A stretch of DNA of 64,000 nt from Tsukamurella paurometabola. Lineage in GTDB: Bacteria > Actinomycetota > Actinomycetes > Mycobacteriales > Mycobacteriaceae. The notes below the pieces were generated by a model, which had not been told where the DNA came from, did not search any database, and saw nothing but the letters and a program-made list of their open reading frames with translations. Position numbers and translations under genes: made by a program. The stretch is taken from positions 4,372,850 through 4,436,849 of the forward strand of contig NZ_LR131273.1 of assembly GCF_900631615.1 (NCBI RefSeq), read 5' to 3'. Below are positions 45,180-55,265 of the stretch, one piece after another; position 1 is the first letter of the stretch, and each line of letters starts with the position of its first letter.

Positions 45180-45340
45180 CTGGTAGTTCACTCCTCGACG
45201 TGGGGCGGGGCCACCGATCGGCCCCCTTCTGCGCCAGAACCTTACTCCGGGGCCCTTCGGTGGCGCGCGGCACACCGTGCTGGACGGCCGGACCACCCGC
45301 GGAGCACGACCGGACCGCGCGGCGTCATTACAGTGAAGCC

Positions 45341-46333
45341 GTGGCGACCACTGAGCTGACCTTCTCCCCCGACATTCTGGGCGACGATTTCGCCCAGCAC
45401 ACCTTCGAGCTGGGCCCCGACCCGGACGGCGAGCCGGGCGGCGACGTCGTCGCCACGCTGGTCAAGCACGTGGCGGGTCCACAGGACCCGCACCACGCGG
45501 TGCTGTGGGTGCACGGATTCTCGGACTACTTCTTCCAGACCGCCGTCGCCGAGTTCTTCGCGGACCGCGGTTACGCCTTCTACGCGCTGGACCTGCGCAA
45601 GTGCGGGCGTTCGCTGCGCGACGGGCAGTCGGCGCACTACGCGACCGACTTCACCGTCTACGACGCCGAGCTGGACCTCGCCGTCGCGGCGATCGAGCAG
45701 GAGCACCCGGGCCTCGGCGTCGTCGTCGCGGCGCACTCGACGGGCGGCCTGATCACCCCGCTGTGGCTCGACCGCCGCCGCAAGGCGGGTCGCACCGCCC
45801 CGATCGTCGGCCTGGTGCTCGACAGCCCGTGGTTCGACCTGCAGGGCTCCGCGGTGCTGCGCGAGGTCGCGACGCCGGTCGTGAAGCTCATCGGCAAGGC
45901 CGTGGGCACCCGCATCGTCCCCGTCGAGGCGGTCGGCGTGTACGGCCAGACCATCCACGCCGACGAGCACGGCGAGTTCGAGTTCGACGTGCGGATCAAG
46001 CCCATCGAGGGCTTCCCCGTGCGGTTCGGCTGGCTGCGCGCCGTCCGCGTCGCGCACAGCCTGCTGCACCGCGGCCTCGACGTGGGCGTCCCGTCGCTCG
46101 TGCTGCGTTCGACGAAGAGCTTCGCCCCGAAGGAGTGGAGCGAGGAGGCCGGGCGCGCCGACGTGGTGCTCGACACCCGGCAGATCGCGAAGTGGTCGGG
46201 CGCCCTGGGCGGCCGGCTCACGGTGATCCCCGTCGAGAACGCCAAGCACGACGTCTTCCTCTCCGAGAAGGACGCCCGCGAGACCGCCTACGCCGAGCTG
46301 GGCGCCTGGCTGGCCCGCGAGATCGAGGCCTGA
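45341..46333 (+). CDS. Alpha/beta hydrolase (Rv2854-like serine hydrolase)
   Basis: A 330-residue soluble hydrolase from GTG at 45341. It shows [41 protein letters not shown], the lysophospholipase-like oxyanion region, and [14 protein letters not shown] with the nucleophile Ser (A-H-S-T-G instead of G-x-S-x-G). The catalytic His is in [10 protein letters not shown]. Divergent from mqo over 161 bases and one base before mtr. Substrate unknown. Confidence 0.85.
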   Translation: MATTELTFSPDILGDDFAQHTFELGPDPDGEPGGDVVATLVKHVAGPQDPHHAVLWVHGFSDYFFQTAVAEFFADRGYAFYALDLRKCGRSLRDGQSAHYATDFTVYDAELDLAVAAIEQEHPGLGVVVAAHSTGGLITPLWLDRRRKAGRTAPIVGLVLDSPWFDLQGSAVLREVATPVVKLIGKAVGTRIVPVEAVGVYGQTIHADEHGEFEFDVRIKPIEGFPVRFGWLRAVRVAHSLLHRGLDVGVPSLVLRSTKSFAPKEWSEEAGRADVVLDTRQIAKWSGALGGRLTVIPVENAKHDVFLSEKDARETAYAELGAWLAREIEA

Positions 46334-46334
46334 C

Positions 46335-47747
46335 ATGGCCGAGCGCGTCTTCGACCTCGTCATCATCGGGTCCGGGGCCGGCAACACCATCCCCGACCAC
46401 CGCTTCGACGACCGCTCGATCGCGATCGTCGACAAGGGGCAGTTCAACGGCGCCTTCGGCGGCACCTGCCTGAACGTCGGCTGCATCCCGACCAAGATGT
46501 TCGTCTACCCCGCCGACGTCGCCGATGAGGCCCGCGAGGGCGGCGTGGTCGGCGTCGACGCGGAGATCACCGGCACCCGATGGGCCGACATCCGGGACCG
46601 CGTCTTCGGCCGGATCGACCGGTACGCGGCGGGCGGGCTGCGGTACCGCGAGGGCGACACGTGCCCGAACATCACGGTCTTCCAGCAGGAGGCGTGGTTC
46701 CTGCCCTCCTCCGGCGACGGCCTGCACCGCCTCGAGCTGGCCGACGGCACCGTGGTCTCCGGGCGCGACGTGGTGATCTCGGCGGGCTCGCGCCCGGTGA
46801 TCCCGCCGGTGTTCACCGCCGAGGGCGCGGCGCCCTTCCACACCAACGACACGATCATGCGGCTCGACGCTCTGCCGGGGCGCGTGATCATCGTGGGCGG
46901 CGGCTACATCGCGGCCGAGTTCGCGCACGTCTTCGCCGGCCTCGGCGCCGAGGTCACGGTCGTGGCGCGGGGCGAGCGGCTGCTGCGCTCCCAGGACCAG
47001 ACCATCTCCGAGGCGTTCACCGAGGCGGTCTCGCAGCGGTGGGACGTGCGGCTCGGCACCGAGGTCACCGCGACCCGGCCGGCCGGCGACGGCGTGGAGG
47101 TCGACCTCACCGACGGCGGGGCGGTGGCGGGCGACGTGCTGCTCGTCGCGACCGGGCGCACGCGCAACGGGGACACGCTCGCGCTCTCGGCGATCGGCAT
47201 CGAGCTCGACGACGCCGGCCGCGTCCCGGTCGACGAGCACCAGCGCACGCCGGTCCGCGGCGTGTGGGCGCTCGGCGACGTGAGCACGCGGTTCCCGCTG
47301 CGGCACGTCGCGAACCACGAGGCCCGGGTCGTGGCGGAGAACCTGCTGTCGGGCTGGGACTCCCCCGCCGCGACCTCCGATCACCGGTTCGTGCCGGGCG
47401 CGGTGTTCTCCCGCCCGCAGGTGGCGTCGGTGGGGCTGACGGAGGCGGAGGCCCGCTCGCGGGGCATCGACGTGGCGGTCGCCGAGCAGCGCTACGCCGA
47501 CATCGCCTACGGCTGGGCGATGGCCGACGCCGACGGGGTGTGCAAGCTCATCGCCGACCGGTCCACGGGCCTGCTGGTCGGCGCGCACATCGTCGGGCAC
47601 CAGGCCTCGGCGCTGATCCAGTCCGCGATCACGGCGATGTCCTTCTCCATCCCGGCGCAGGAGTTCGCGCGCGGGCAGTACTGGATCCACCCGGCGCTGC
47701 CGGAGTTGGTCGAGAACGCGCTGCTGGGGCTCGGGAAGGACGCGTGA
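46335..47747 (+). CDS. mtr: Mycothione reductase
   Basis: NADPH-dependent reduction of mycothiol disulfide, a marker of actinobacteria. The 470-residue flavoprotein has FAD motif [11 protein letters not shown], the redox disulfide [13 protein letters not shown] with Cys45 and Cys50, an NADPH motif [21 protein letters not shown], the second FAD motif [11 protein letters not shown], and the C-terminal HPALPE with the active-site base. It begins one base after the hydrolase stop and is probably in one operon with it and possibly with the metallothionein gene. Confidence 0.96.
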   Translation: MAERVFDLVIIGSGAGNTIPDHRFDDRSIAIVDKGQFNGAFGGTCLNVGCIPTKMFVYPADVADEAREGGVVGVDAEITGTRWADIRDRVFGRIDRYAAGGLRYREGDTCPNITVFQQEAWFLPSSGDGLHRLELADGTVVSGRDVVISAGSRPVIPPVFTAEGAAPFHTNDTIMRLDALPGRVIIVGGGYIAAEFAHVFAGLGAEVTVVARGERLLRSQDQTISEAFTEAVSQRWDVRLGTEVTATRPAGDGVEVDLTDGGAVAGDVLLVATGRTRNGDTLALSAIGIELDDAGRVPVDEHQRTPVRGVWALGDVSTRFPLRHVANHEARVVAENLLSGWDSPAATSDHRFVPGAVFSRPQVASVGLTEAEARSRGIDVAVAEQRYADIAYGWAMADADGVCKLIADRSTGLLVGAHIVGHQASALIQSAITAMSFSIPAQEFARGQYWIHPALPELVENALLGLGKDA

Positions 47748-47777
47748 TCGCGGGAGCCGCACGAGGTAGAGTCATAT

Positions 47778-47796
47778 GCATGATTCAGCATGATTC
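47778..47796 (+). repeat. Direct repeat at the metallothionein start
   Basis: GCATGATTC at 47778-47786 repeats at 47788-47796 with one base between, covering the start codon and codons 2-6. It could be a regulator-binding site over the translation start or coincidence. Confidence 0.4.
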
Positions 47797-47881
47797 TTTC
47801 GTTCCCGGCTGCTCCAACCCGAACTGCACGTGCGAGAACTGCTCGTGCGGCGACAGCTGCACCTGCGGCAGCGACAAGTAA
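47780..47881 (+). CDS. Tiny Cys-rich metallothionein
   Basis: A 33-residue protein, MIQHDSFVPGCSNPNCTCENC... ending SDK, with seven Cys in CxxxxCxCxxCxCxxxCxC spacing, no aromatic apart from Phe7 and a hydrophilic tail. This pattern fits bacterial metallothioneins and differs from mycobacterial MymT, which is longer with different spacing. ATG at 47780 follows GAGGTAGAG. It lies 32 bases after mtr and before a strong terminator, so it may be co-transcribed with the mycothiol enzyme; copper, zinc or cadmium cannot be told apart. Confidence 0.8.
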   Translation: MIQHDSFVPGCSNPNCTCENCSCGDSCTCGSDK

Positions 47882-47882
47882 C

Positions 47883-47936
47883 GCGGACCGCTGCGGACCG
47901 GCCGCGCGGGAGCGCGGTCAGTTCCGCAGCGTCCGC
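47883..47936. terminator. Hairpin terminator between metallothionein and hydrolase genes
   Basis: 47883-47897 pairs with 47923-47936 with a single bulged C, and an inner GC stem (around 47902-47916) stacks inside. It lies between convergent stops and overlaps the hydrolase 3' end, so it can end both transcripts. Confidence 0.65.
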
Positions 47937-48760
47937 AGCGCGATCTCCGAGGCCAGCGCCGCGGGCGCGCGCAACGGGAGCCAGTGGTCACCGTCGGGCA
48001 CCTCGCTGAGCCGGTAGTCGGCCCGGAGGTAGTGCGCGGTGCCCTTGGCCTGCGCCGCGCCCGCGATCGCGTCCCGGTTGCCCCACACCAGCGTGGTGGG
48101 CACCTCGATCACGGGGCACTCCAGTCCTTCGCCGCCCGGCGCGAGGTTCGCGCGATACCAGTTCAGGGCGGCCGTCAGAGTCGGCTCGTCCGCGAGCGCC
48201 TCGATGCCGCCGCCGGGCGCCGTCGCGAGGAGCGTGCGCGCGTTGTTGGCCAGCAGCGCCTTCTCCGCCTCACCGGACCGCAGGAACAGCTCGAGGTAAC
48301 GCGAGCGCTGCCGCTGGTCCTGATCGGTGGCCATCGCGTCGCCGAACGCCGACGGGTGGCCGAAGGAGACCGCCGTCAGGCTCATGGCGCGCAGCGGGTA
48401 GGCGGCCGCGAAGTGCCACGCCACCGTCGCGCCGAGGCCGTGACCCACGACGTGCGCGTAGGGCACGTCCAGCGCGTCGAGAACACCGGCCGCGTCCTCC
48501 GCGAGGTGTTTCATCGTGTACTGGTCGACGCCCACCGGGCGCGCGCCCGCGCTGTACCCCCGCTGGCGGGGCGCGATGGTGCGCAGACCCGCCTCGTGGA
48601 GTCTCTCCCGGACCTGGTCGAAGCACTCCTCGGTCTGCGGGAATCCGTGCAGCAGCAGGACGGGCACGCCGTGCTCAGACCCCCCGACCGACACGTCGAA
48701 GGTCCACGAGCCCGTGGGCACCTGCACCGTGTCAGCTGAATCGATCGGCATGGTCGTCAA
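47918..48760 (-). CDS. Alpha/beta hydrolase-fold protein lacking the nucleophile
   Basis: A 280-residue protein with the epoxide hydrolase/haloalkane dehalogenase-like plan: VPVLLLHGFPQTEECFDQVRERLHEAG, IAPRQRGYS, and a C-terminal TTLVWGNRDAIAG (acid) and VPDGDHWLPLRAP (His). At the nucleophile elbow, where relatives carry G-H-D/S-x-G, the sequence is VVGHGLGATVAW, so the nucleophile position is Gly. The DNA reads GGC there. Either catalysis is lost or a different residue acts. Start ATG at 48760; two bases from cobQ stop. Confidence 0.88.
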   Translation of the reverse strand: MTTMPIDSADTVQVPTGSWTFDVSVGGSEHGVPVLLLHGFPQTEECFDQVRERLHEAGLRTIAPRQRGYSAGARPVGVDQYTMKHLAEDAAGVLDALDVPYAHVVGHGLGATVAWHFAAAYPLRAMSLTAVSFGHPSAFGDAMATDQDQRQRSRYLELFLRSGEAEKALLANNARTLLATAPGGGIEALADEPTLTAALNWYRANLAPGGEGLECPVIEVPTTLVWGNRDAIAGAAQAKGTAHYLRADYRLSEVPDGDHWLPLRAPAALASEIALRTLRN

Positions 48761-48762
48761 CG

Positions 48763-50286
48763 CTAGTCACTGATGATCCGAATGGTCGGCAGGATCGCCG
48801 AAAATGCGACAGGTGAAAGCAAAGGTTCCAGAATGGCATCGACGTCCCCGTGCTCCTCGAGCGCGTCGGCGATCGTGTCGAGCTGCGCGAGGCGCGCACC
48901 GTCGTAGCTCACGGACGGCCCGGGGTCGTGGCCGGGGAAGGCTCGGGCGAGGTAGGCCCGGCGGAAGTCGTCGGACCCGAACAGCCCGTGCCAATGGGTG
49001 CCGAGCACCTGCGGCGTGAGCGCCCCCTCCGGGCCGTCGGGGCCCTGCAGCGCAGGACCTTCCGCGTTCCGGACGACGGTGCCGTGGTGGATCTCGTAAC
49101 CCGTCGCGCCCACGCCGAGCCCGGTGCCGGCGACCGTCCGGACGCACTTGGTGCGCGCGAACACGACGTCGAGATCGAGGATGCCGAGGCCGTCCACCCG
49201 GGTGCCGGCGGGCGCCTCGACGCCGGACGGGTCGCTGATGGTGCGGCCGAGCATCTGGTAGCCGCCGCAGATACCGATGATCGGGCGGCCGGCAGCGGCG
49301 CGCCGGACCAGCGCGTCCGCGAGGCCGTTGCCGCGCAGCCACGTGAGGTCGCCGACGGTGCTCTTGCTGCCGGGGAGCACGACGAGGTCGGCGGCGGCGA
49401 CATCGGCGGCCCGGGTCGTCCAGCGGACCGTCAGACCGGGTTCGCACGCGAGCGCCTCGACGTCGGTGGTGTTGGAGACGCGCGGCAGCGCGACGGCGGC
49501 CACCCGGAGCGCATCGGGCCGGGTGGAGCCGCGGCCGACGAGGTCGGTGCCGAACGCGGCGAGCGAGTCCTCGGCGTCGAGCCAGAGGTCGGCGAGGTAC
49601 GGGAGCACGCCGAGCGTGGGACGTTTCGTGAGGTCCGCGAGCTGCTCGAGGCCGGGTTCGAGGATCGAGCGGTCACCGCGGAAGCGGTTGACGAGGAATC
49701 CGTACACGAGGCGCTGGTCCTCGGGCGGCATCACGGCGACGGTGCCGGCGAGGTGCGCGAGCACTCCCCCGCGGTCGATGTCGCCGACGATCAGCGTCGG
49801 CAGGCCCGCTGCCCGGGCGAGCCCCATGTTGGCGATGTCGGTGGCGCGCAGGTTGATCTCGGCGGGGCTGCCGGCGCCCTCGCACAGGACCACGTCGAAC
49901 TCGTCGCGCAGGCCCTGCAGCGTGGTGGTGACCTCGTCGAGCAGCCACTGGCGGCGGGTGACGTAGTCGCGGGCGCCCACGTCGCCGACCGCGCGGCCGT
50001 GGAGCACGAGCTGGGAGCGGCGGTCGCTGCCGGGCTTGAGCAGGACGGGGTTGAACCGGACCGACGGGGCCAGCCCGCACGCGAGCGCCTGGGTCGCCTG
50101 GGCGCGGCCGATCTCGCCGCTGGTGCCGTCCGGTTCGACGGTGGCGACGGAGTTGTTGGACATGTTCTGCGCCTTGAACGGCGCGACCCGCACGCCCCGC
50201 CGGGCCAGGAGCCGGCACAGGCCCGCCGTGATCGTGGACTTGCCGGCGTCCGAGGTGGCGCCGGCGATCAGCAGCGCCCCGCGCAT
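48763..50286 (-). CDS. cobQ: Cobyric acid synthase
   Basis: Amidates adenosylcobyrinate a,c-diamide at four carboxyls to cobyric acid. The 507-residue protein has the P-loop [19 protein letters not shown] and the CobQ-specific [11 protein letters not shown]. The glutamine amidotransferase domain holds the nucleophile in [12 protein letters not shown] and the His in LGTHWHGLF. Begins immediately after the map stop (TAGATG), so it is translated from the map transcript. Confidence 0.95.
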   Translation of the reverse strand: MRGALLIAGATSDAGKSTITAGLCRLLARRGVRVAPFKAQNMSNNSVATVEPDGTSGEIGRAQATQALACGLAPSVRFNPVLLKPGSDRRSQLVLHGRAVGDVGARDYVTRRQWLLDEVTTTLQGLRDEFDVVLCEGAGSPAEINLRATDIANMGLARAAGLPTLIVGDIDRGGVLAHLAGTVAVMPPEDQRLVYGFLVNRFRGDRSILEPGLEQLADLTKRPTLGVLPYLADLWLDAEDSLAAFGTDLVGRGSTRPDALRVAAVALPRVSNTTDVEALACEPGLTVRWTTRAADVAAADLVVLPGSKSTVGDLTWLRGNGLADALVRRAAAGRPIIGICGGYQMLGRTISDPSGVEAPAGTRVDGLGILDLDVVFARTKCVRTVAGTGLGVGATGYEIHHGTVVRNAEGPALQGPDGPEGALTPQVLGTHWHGLFGSDDFRRAYLARAFPGHDPGPSVSYDGARLAQLDTIADALEEHGDVDAILEPLLSPVAFSAILPTIRIISD

Positions 50287-51153
50287 CTAGGCGGCGTCGC
50301 TCGGCAGGGTGAGGATCTCCGCACCGTCGTCCGTGACGACGAGAGTGTGCTCGAACTGCGCGGTCCACTTCCGGTCGGCGGTGACGACCGTCCAGCCGTC
50401 GGGCCAGATCTCGTAGTCGAGGCCGCCGAGGTTGATCATCGGCTCGATGGTGAACACCATGCCCGGCTCGAGCACTGTCTCCACGTTCGGCTCGTCGTAG
50501 TGCAGCACGACGAGGCCGTTGTGGAAGGTCTCGCCGATGCCGTGGCCCGTGAAATCGCGGACCACGGTGTAGCCGAAGCGATTCGCGTAGGACTCGATGA
50601 CGCGGCCGACCACGTTGAGCTCGCGGCCGGGCTTGACCGCCTTGATCGCCCGCTCGGTGGCTATCTTCGTGCGCTCGACGAGGAGGCGGTGCTCCTCGGA
50701 GACGTCGCCGGCGAGGAAGGTGGCGTTGGTGTCGCCGTGCACCCCGTCGATGTAGGCGGTCACGTCGATGTTGACGATGTCGCCGTCCTCGATCACCGTC
50801 GAGTCCGGGATGCCGTGGCAGATCACCTCGTTGAGGCTCGTGCAGCAGCTCTTGGGGAAGCCGCGGTAGCCCAGCGTCGACGGGTAGGCGCCGTGATCGA
50901 GCATGTACTCGTGCGCCACCCGGTCGAGGTGGTCGGTGGTGACTCCGGGAGCCACCTCGGCACCCGCGGCCTGCAGGGCGTCGGCGGCGATCCGCGAGGC
51001 GACGCGCATCCTCTCGATCGTCTCGGGCGTCTGCACCCACGGCTCGTTGCCCTCGTTCGCCGACGGCTTGTCGACGTACTCGGGCCGCACGATCGTCGCC
51101 GGGACGGCCAGACGGGGTGAGACGGTGCCGGGGACGAGTGCAGCGCGGGTCAT
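50287..51153 (-). CDS. map: Methionine aminopeptidase, type 1c-like
   Basis: Removes N-terminal Met. The 288-residue enzyme has an extra N-terminal segment (to about residue 45) like mycobacterial MapB (Rv2861c), before the pita-bread fold. Metal ligands occur in [20 protein letters not shown] (Asp, Asp), [11 protein letters not shown] (His), MVFTIEPMI (Glu) and [12 protein letters not shown] (Glu). The start overlaps the upstream GNAT stop (ATGA). Confidence 0.94.
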   Translation of the reverse strand: MTRAALVPGTVSPRLAVPATIVRPEYVDKPSANEGNEPWVQTPETIERMRVASRIAADALQAAGAEVAPGVTTDHLDRVAHEYMLDHGAYPSTLGYRGFPKSCCTSLNEVICHGIPDSTVIEDGDIVNIDVTAYIDGVHGDTNATFLAGDVSEEHRLLVERTKIATERAIKAVKPGRELNVVGRVIESYANRFGYTVVRDFTGHGIGETFHNGLVVLHYDEPNVETVLEPGMVFTIEPMINLGGLDYEIWPDGWTVVTADRKWTAQFEHTLVVTDDGAEILTLPSDAA

Positions 51154-51743
51154 CCGTTCAGCGTAATCGGCGCCGCGCGCACACCGTCGGGCCCCGTCTG
51201 GATCCAGTAGTGGCAGACGGGTTCGAGGAAGTCGTGGCCGATGCCGTAGTCGTCGACGGGGCGGATCCGGGTGAGCACACCGCCCGCGGATTCGGCGGTG
51301 CGGCGCGAGGCCAGGTTGCTCTCGTCGCAGGTGACGAGGACCTCGGTGAGTCCGAGCGCGCCCGCGCGGCGGACCACCTCCCGCAGCGCCGCCGAGGCGA
51401 CGCCCCGCCGCCGCGCCGAGGGCCGCACGTGGTAGCCGACGTGGCCGCCGAGCTCGGCGAGCATCGGACTGAGCTCGTGCCGGAGCTGGATCGCCCCGAG
51501 GTACCGGTCACCGTCGACCATCCACCAACTCGTGGCGGGCACGCGGTCGCCGCCGCGGTCGACCGTCGCCTGCTCGTTCAGGCGGTCCACCCAGGTCGCG
51601 AAGTCCGACGGTGCCGTCAGGTCGAGGTCGCCCGCGAGCGCGCCACCGGAGCCCGGGTGGTGCGTCACGTCGCCCCACTCCGCGACGTTGCGCAGCCACT
51701 CGTCGTGCCAGTCGGCGGCCGGTGCCATCAGCTCGATGTCCAT
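51150..51743 (-). CDS. GNAT acetyltransferase
   Basis: A 197-residue GNAT from the ATG at 51743; a longer frame reaches 51842 but lacks a good ribosome-binding site. Core: [54 protein letters not shown], the complete acyl-CoA-binding loop and helix. Downstream neighbours are map and cobQ in a coupled operon. Substrate unknown. Confidence 0.85.
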   Translation of the reverse strand: MDIELMAPAADWHDEWLRNVAEWGDVTHHPGSGGALAGDLDLTAPSDFATWVDRLNEQATVDRGGDRVPATSWWMVDGDRYLGAIQLRHELSPMLAELGGHVGYHVRPSARRRGVASAALREVVRRAGALGLTEVLVTCDESNLASRRTAESAGGVLTRIRPVDDYGIGHDFLEPVCHYWIQTGPDGVRAAPITLNG

Positions 51744-51916
51744 GGGAACGAGCGTCCCGCGGTCCCCGTCGGCTCCGCAAACGAATTCGTGGGGCGTTGA
51801 CGGTGTTCGCGCGGGACGTTCTGACGGATCATCGGGGTGCAACCCGATGACGAGTGAGAACCTCCCGCAGGTAGGAGGTGGCGCCGCTCGGGGGCCGGCC
51901 TCGCACTCGGGCGTGC

Positions 51917-53755
51917 TCAGTTCGGGGCGGCGGGGACGGGCGCGTCGAAGCGGTCGAAGAACTCCTTGGTGACCGCGACGGCGTTGTCGGAACTGCCGCC
52001 GAGCACGACGAGGGTGGCGAAGGCCAGGTCGCCGCGGTAGCCGACGAACCAGGCGTGCGAGCCACCGTCGACCTCCGCCTCACCGGTCTTGCCCAGGATG
52101 TCGCCCGAGCCCCGGATCAGCTCGGCGGTTCCGGAGGCGACGACCTCGCGCATCATGGCGCGCACGCCGTCGGCGGCCTTGGCGTCGAGCGGCGGACGTT
52201 CCCCGTCGACCTTGGTGGGCTTGCCGAGGAGGAGCTGCGGGGTGACCGCGCCGCCGTGCGCGACGGAGGCGACGGCCAGCGCCATGGCGAACGGGCTGAC
52301 CAGCACCTCGCCCTGGCCGAAGCTGTCCTCGACCTGGTTGACCATGGCCTTGGCCAGGGGGTACTGCCCGGAGGAGACGGGTAGCCCGGCGATCGCGTAC
52401 TCCGGGCCGATGCCGAGCTCGGCGGCCGCGGTGGGCAGCGCCTCGGGCTTGAGCTTGGCGCCGAGGAAGGCGAAGCTCGTGTTGCACGAACGGGCGAAGG
52501 CGCGCTGCATCGATACGTCGCCGAGGGCGAAGCGGTTGTAGTTGGGCACCTCGCGCTCACCGATGGTGAGCGTCCCGGGGCAGGGCACGATCGTCTCGGG
52601 CGTGGCGATGCCGGCGGAGATCGCCGCGGTCGCGGTGACGATCTTGCCGGTCGAACCCGGGGGATAGAGGCCGGAGGTGGCGAGCGAACCGAGCTTGTCG
52701 GCCTCCGGGTTCTGAGCGACGGCGAGCACGTTGCCGGTGGACGGCTGGATCACGACCATCATCGATTGGCGGTCGCGGCGGGTGTTCACGGCGGCCTGCG
52801 CCGCCGCCTGCGCGATCGGCGAGATGCTCACCGAGACCGCGGGCGCCGTCTGCGGCGCGGTGGACGACAGCGTGGACACCCGCGCGCCGGTGTCGGCCTG
52901 CGCGATCACCTCCCAGCCGTCCTTGCCCGCCAGGTCACCCGTGACGTTCCGCTTGATCGACGACATGAGCGCCGGCGCGAACGTGCGGTCGGTGGGCACG
53001 AGGTCCGCCTGCTCGACGAGCGTGACACCCGGCAACGTCGTGACGTCGCCCGCGAGCTTGCGGAGGTCGTCCTGGTTGACCGAGGCCACGGTGTACGGCG
53101 CGCCCAGCGAGGTGGCCTGTTCGGTGATCTGCACCGGGTCGAGCGCGGGCAGGATCGGCTGCAGGGCGCGCGCCAGTTGCCCCGCGACGTCGAGGACCGT
53201 CGTGGGCGCCGGGACCTTGGCGGCGTCGATCCGGATGCGGGTGATCACACCGGGCACGAGCACCGAGCCGCCCGACGCGGAGTTCACGGGCGCCTTGTCC
53301 GCGGGCAGGGCCCGCAGCACCATCGTCTGGTTCGCCCCCAATCGCGGGTGCAGCACCGACGGCGCCCAGCGCACCCGCCACTGCCCGTTCTCCTGGACGC
53401 CGGTCAGCGTTCCGCGGTAGTCCCAGGTGCGGCTGGAGCGGCCCTGCTCGGCCGGAAGGTCCCACACGTACTCGTACTCGACCTCGCTCGTCGCGCCGGT
53501 GGTCCGCACCTGCCCGACCTTGAGTTGGACGCCGCGCGCCTGCAGCCCGTCGAAGGCGTTCTCGAGGGCCTTCTTCGCGGTCTCGGGTGAGGTGGTGAGC
53601 GCGGCGGCGCCGTCGAGGTCCTTGTCGGCGAGGGCGGCTCCGAACCGCACCGCCAGCGGGCCGGGCCCGTTGCTGTTCGCCGGCGAGCAGCCGGCGCTCG
53701 CGACCATCGCCACGAGGGCGACGATCACGACGGCGCGGCGCATCGGCTTCTTCAC
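51917..53755 (-). CDS. Penicillin-binding lipoprotein (PBP2a-like, MecA N-domain)
   Basis: A 612-residue D,D-transpeptidase. Signal VVIVALVAMVASAGCSP ends in lipobox SAGC. Residues ~30-140 form an NTF2-like MecA_N domain, then a dimerisation region, then the transpeptidase with SxxK (PPGSTGKIV, Ser near 369), SxN (RSCNTS) and KTG (GKTGEAEV, Lys near 556). Homolog of Rv2864c (PbpLipo). Septum-associated cross-linking of peptidoglycan is by family. Divergent from the thiolase over 133 bases. Confidence 0.92.
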   Translation of the reverse strand: MKKPMRRAVVIVALVAMVASAGCSPANSNGPGPLAVRFGAALADKDLDGAAALTTSPETAKKALENAFDGLQARGVQLKVGQVRTTGATSEVEYEYVWDLPAEQGRSSRTWDYRGTLTGVQENGQWRVRWAPSVLHPRLGANQTMVLRALPADKAPVNSASGGSVLVPGVITRIRIDAAKVPAPTTVLDVAGQLARALQPILPALDPVQITEQATSLGAPYTVASVNQDDLRKLAGDVTTLPGVTLVEQADLVPTDRTFAPALMSSIKRNVTGDLAGKDGWEVIAQADTGARVSTLSSTAPQTAPAVSVSISPIAQAAAQAAVNTRRDRQSMMVVIQPSTGNVLAVAQNPEADKLGSLATSGLYPPGSTGKIVTATAAISAGIATPETIVPCPGTLTIGEREVPNYNRFALGDVSMQRAFARSCNTSFAFLGAKLKPEALPTAAAELGIGPEYAIAGLPVSSGQYPLAKAMVNQVEDSFGQGEVLVSPFAMALAVASVAHGGAVTPQLLLGKPTKVDGERPPLDAKAADGVRAMMREVVASGTAELIRGSGDILGKTGEAEVDGGSHAWFVGYRGDLAFATLVVLGGSSDNAVAVTKEFFDRFDAPVPAAPN

Positions 53756-53841
53756 CGGGCCAGCGTATGACGGTGCACCGTCGGGTTCGGGTTGCCGCGC
53801 GGGGCTGTGGCCGCTGAGGCGGACGTGACGGGTGGAACGCG

Positions 53842-53855
53842 GTGACCTGAGTCAC
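53842..53855. promoter_or_regulatory. Candidate operator upstream of the thiolase
   Basis: GTGAC-CTGA-GTCAC is a 14-bp palindrome with perfect 5-bp arms, 34 bases before the thiolase ATG. It could be a TetR/GntR-type site. A smaller ACTC-GT-GAGT palindrome lies 12 bases on. Confidence 0.35.
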
Positions 53856-53888
53856 GCGCCGGAACTGACTCGTGAGTAAGATCGCGGC

Positions 53889-55181
53889 ATGACAACTCCG
53901 CAGAGCCGCCGCGCCGTCATCGTCTCCGGCGCGCGCACCCCGTTCGTCCGCGCCTTCGGCGACTACGCCCAGCTCGACAGCATCGCGCTGGCCGACCACG
54001 CCGTCCGCGGCCTCCTCGACCGTGTCCCGGCCGCCGCCGACCGCATCGAGGCGATCGTCTGGGGCGGCGTGATCCTGCCCCCGGGAGCGCCCAACATCGC
54101 CCGCGAGATCGCGCTCGACCTGGGCCTCGGCCACGGCGTCGAGGGACACACCGTGACCCGCGCCTGCGCGTCGGGCCTGCAGGCGATCACCACCGCCGCC
54201 GCGGCGATCGAACGCGGCGAGTACGACGTGATGATCGCCGGCGGTTCCGACTCCGTCTCCAACGCGACGGTCAACCTGCCGCAGAAGCTCGTCCAGGCCG
54301 CCGCTCCCCTCGCACTCGGCAAGCCGTCGCCGCGCGCCTACCTGGACGCCGCGATCGGACTCGCCCCGTTCACCGGCCTGCTCCCCAGCCGCCCCCGGAT
54401 CGAGGAGCGGACCACCGGCGAGGTGATGGGCGAATCGGCTGAGAAGATGGCGCGCATCCACGGCGTGACCCGCGAGGCGCAGGACGCGTTCGCCGCCCGC
54501 TCGCACGCCCGCGCCGCCGCGGCCATCGCATCGGGCCGGTTCGACCGCGAGGTGGTGCCGGTGACCACGCCGGACGGGAGGACCGTCGCCCGCGACGGCC
54601 TCGTCCGCCACGACACGAGCGCCGAGAAGATGGCGCGGCTCAAGCCCGCCTTCGAGCGCGACGGCACCGTCACCGCCGGCAACGCCAGCCCGCTCACCGA
54701 CGGCGCGGCCGCGGTGCTGATCATGAGCGAGGAGAAGGCCCGCGAGCTGGGCCTGACGCCCCTGGCCGCGATCCGGTCCTGGAGCTACGTCAGCGTGGAC
54801 CCGGCCGACGAGGTGCTCATCGGCCCGGCGATCTCCATGCCGCGCGCCCTGGAGAAGGCCGGCCTGAAGCTGGAGGACGTCGACCTCGTCGACATCCACG
54901 AGGCCTTCGCGGCGCAGACGCTCTCCGTGCTCGACGCGCTCGCCAGCCCGGAATGGGCCGCCGAGCGCCTGGGTCGCGACACCGCCGTCGGCGAGGTCGA
55001 TACCGACAAGCTGAACGTGCACGGCGGCTCCGTGTCGATCGGTCACCCGTTCGGCGCCACCGGCGCCCGCATGGTGACCACGATGGCGAACGAGCTGGCG
55101 CTCACCGGCAAGGACACCGCACTGCTCGGCATCTGCGCCGCAGGCGGGCACGGCGCGAGCGTGGTTCTCGAGCGCGTGTAG
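53889..55181 (+). CDS. Acetyl-CoA C-acyltransferase (thiolase)
   Basis: Condenses or cleaves acyl-CoA thioesters in fatty-acid beta-oxidation. The 430-residue protein resembles FadI/FadA-type thiolases rather than short acetoacetyl-CoA thiolases. Cys93 in VTRACASGLQAIT is the acylated nucleophile, SIGHPFGATGARM has the catalytic His and GICAAGGHGAS the second Cys. Substrate chain length unknown. Followed by a hairpin and the convergent SDR gene. Confidence 0.92.
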   Translation: MTTPQSRRAVIVSGARTPFVRAFGDYAQLDSIALADHAVRGLLDRVPAAADRIEAIVWGGVILPPGAPNIAREIALDLGLGHGVEGHTVTRACASGLQAITTAAAAIERGEYDVMIAGGSDSVSNATVNLPQKLVQAAAPLALGKPSPRAYLDAAIGLAPFTGLLPSRPRIEERTTGEVMGESAEKMARIHGVTREAQDAFAARSHARAAAAIASGRFDREVVPVTTPDGRTVARDGLVRHDTSAEKMARLKPAFERDGTVTAGNASPLTDGAAAVLIMSEEKARELGLTPLAAIRSWSYVSVDPADEVLIGPAISMPRALEKAGLKLEDVDLVDIHEAFAAQTLSVLDALASPEWAAERLGRDTAVGEVDTDKLNVHGGSVSIGHPFGATGARMVTTMANELALTGKDTALLGICAAGGHGASVVLERV

Positions 55182-55186
55182 CAGGA

Positions 55187-55247
55187 GAACCGGCCGAGTC
55201 CGCGGTCGCGACCGGATGGGAGCAGCTCGGCGCGGACCGGCCGATTC
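55187..55247. terminator. Interrupted hairpin after the thiolase
   Basis: 55187-55204 and 55231-55247 pair (two blocks of 6 bp or more around an AG/C internal mismatch and one A-T-to-C change), five bases beyond the stop. It lies between convergent genes. Confidence 0.45.
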
Positions 55248-55265
55248 CTCGACGCGGCCCGTGTC

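Noticed and set aside
48763-50286. A cobalamin pathway complete in this window
   Set aside because: Only cobA, cobB, cobO, cobQ and a chelatase subunit are present; CobN and most corrin-ring methylases are not here.
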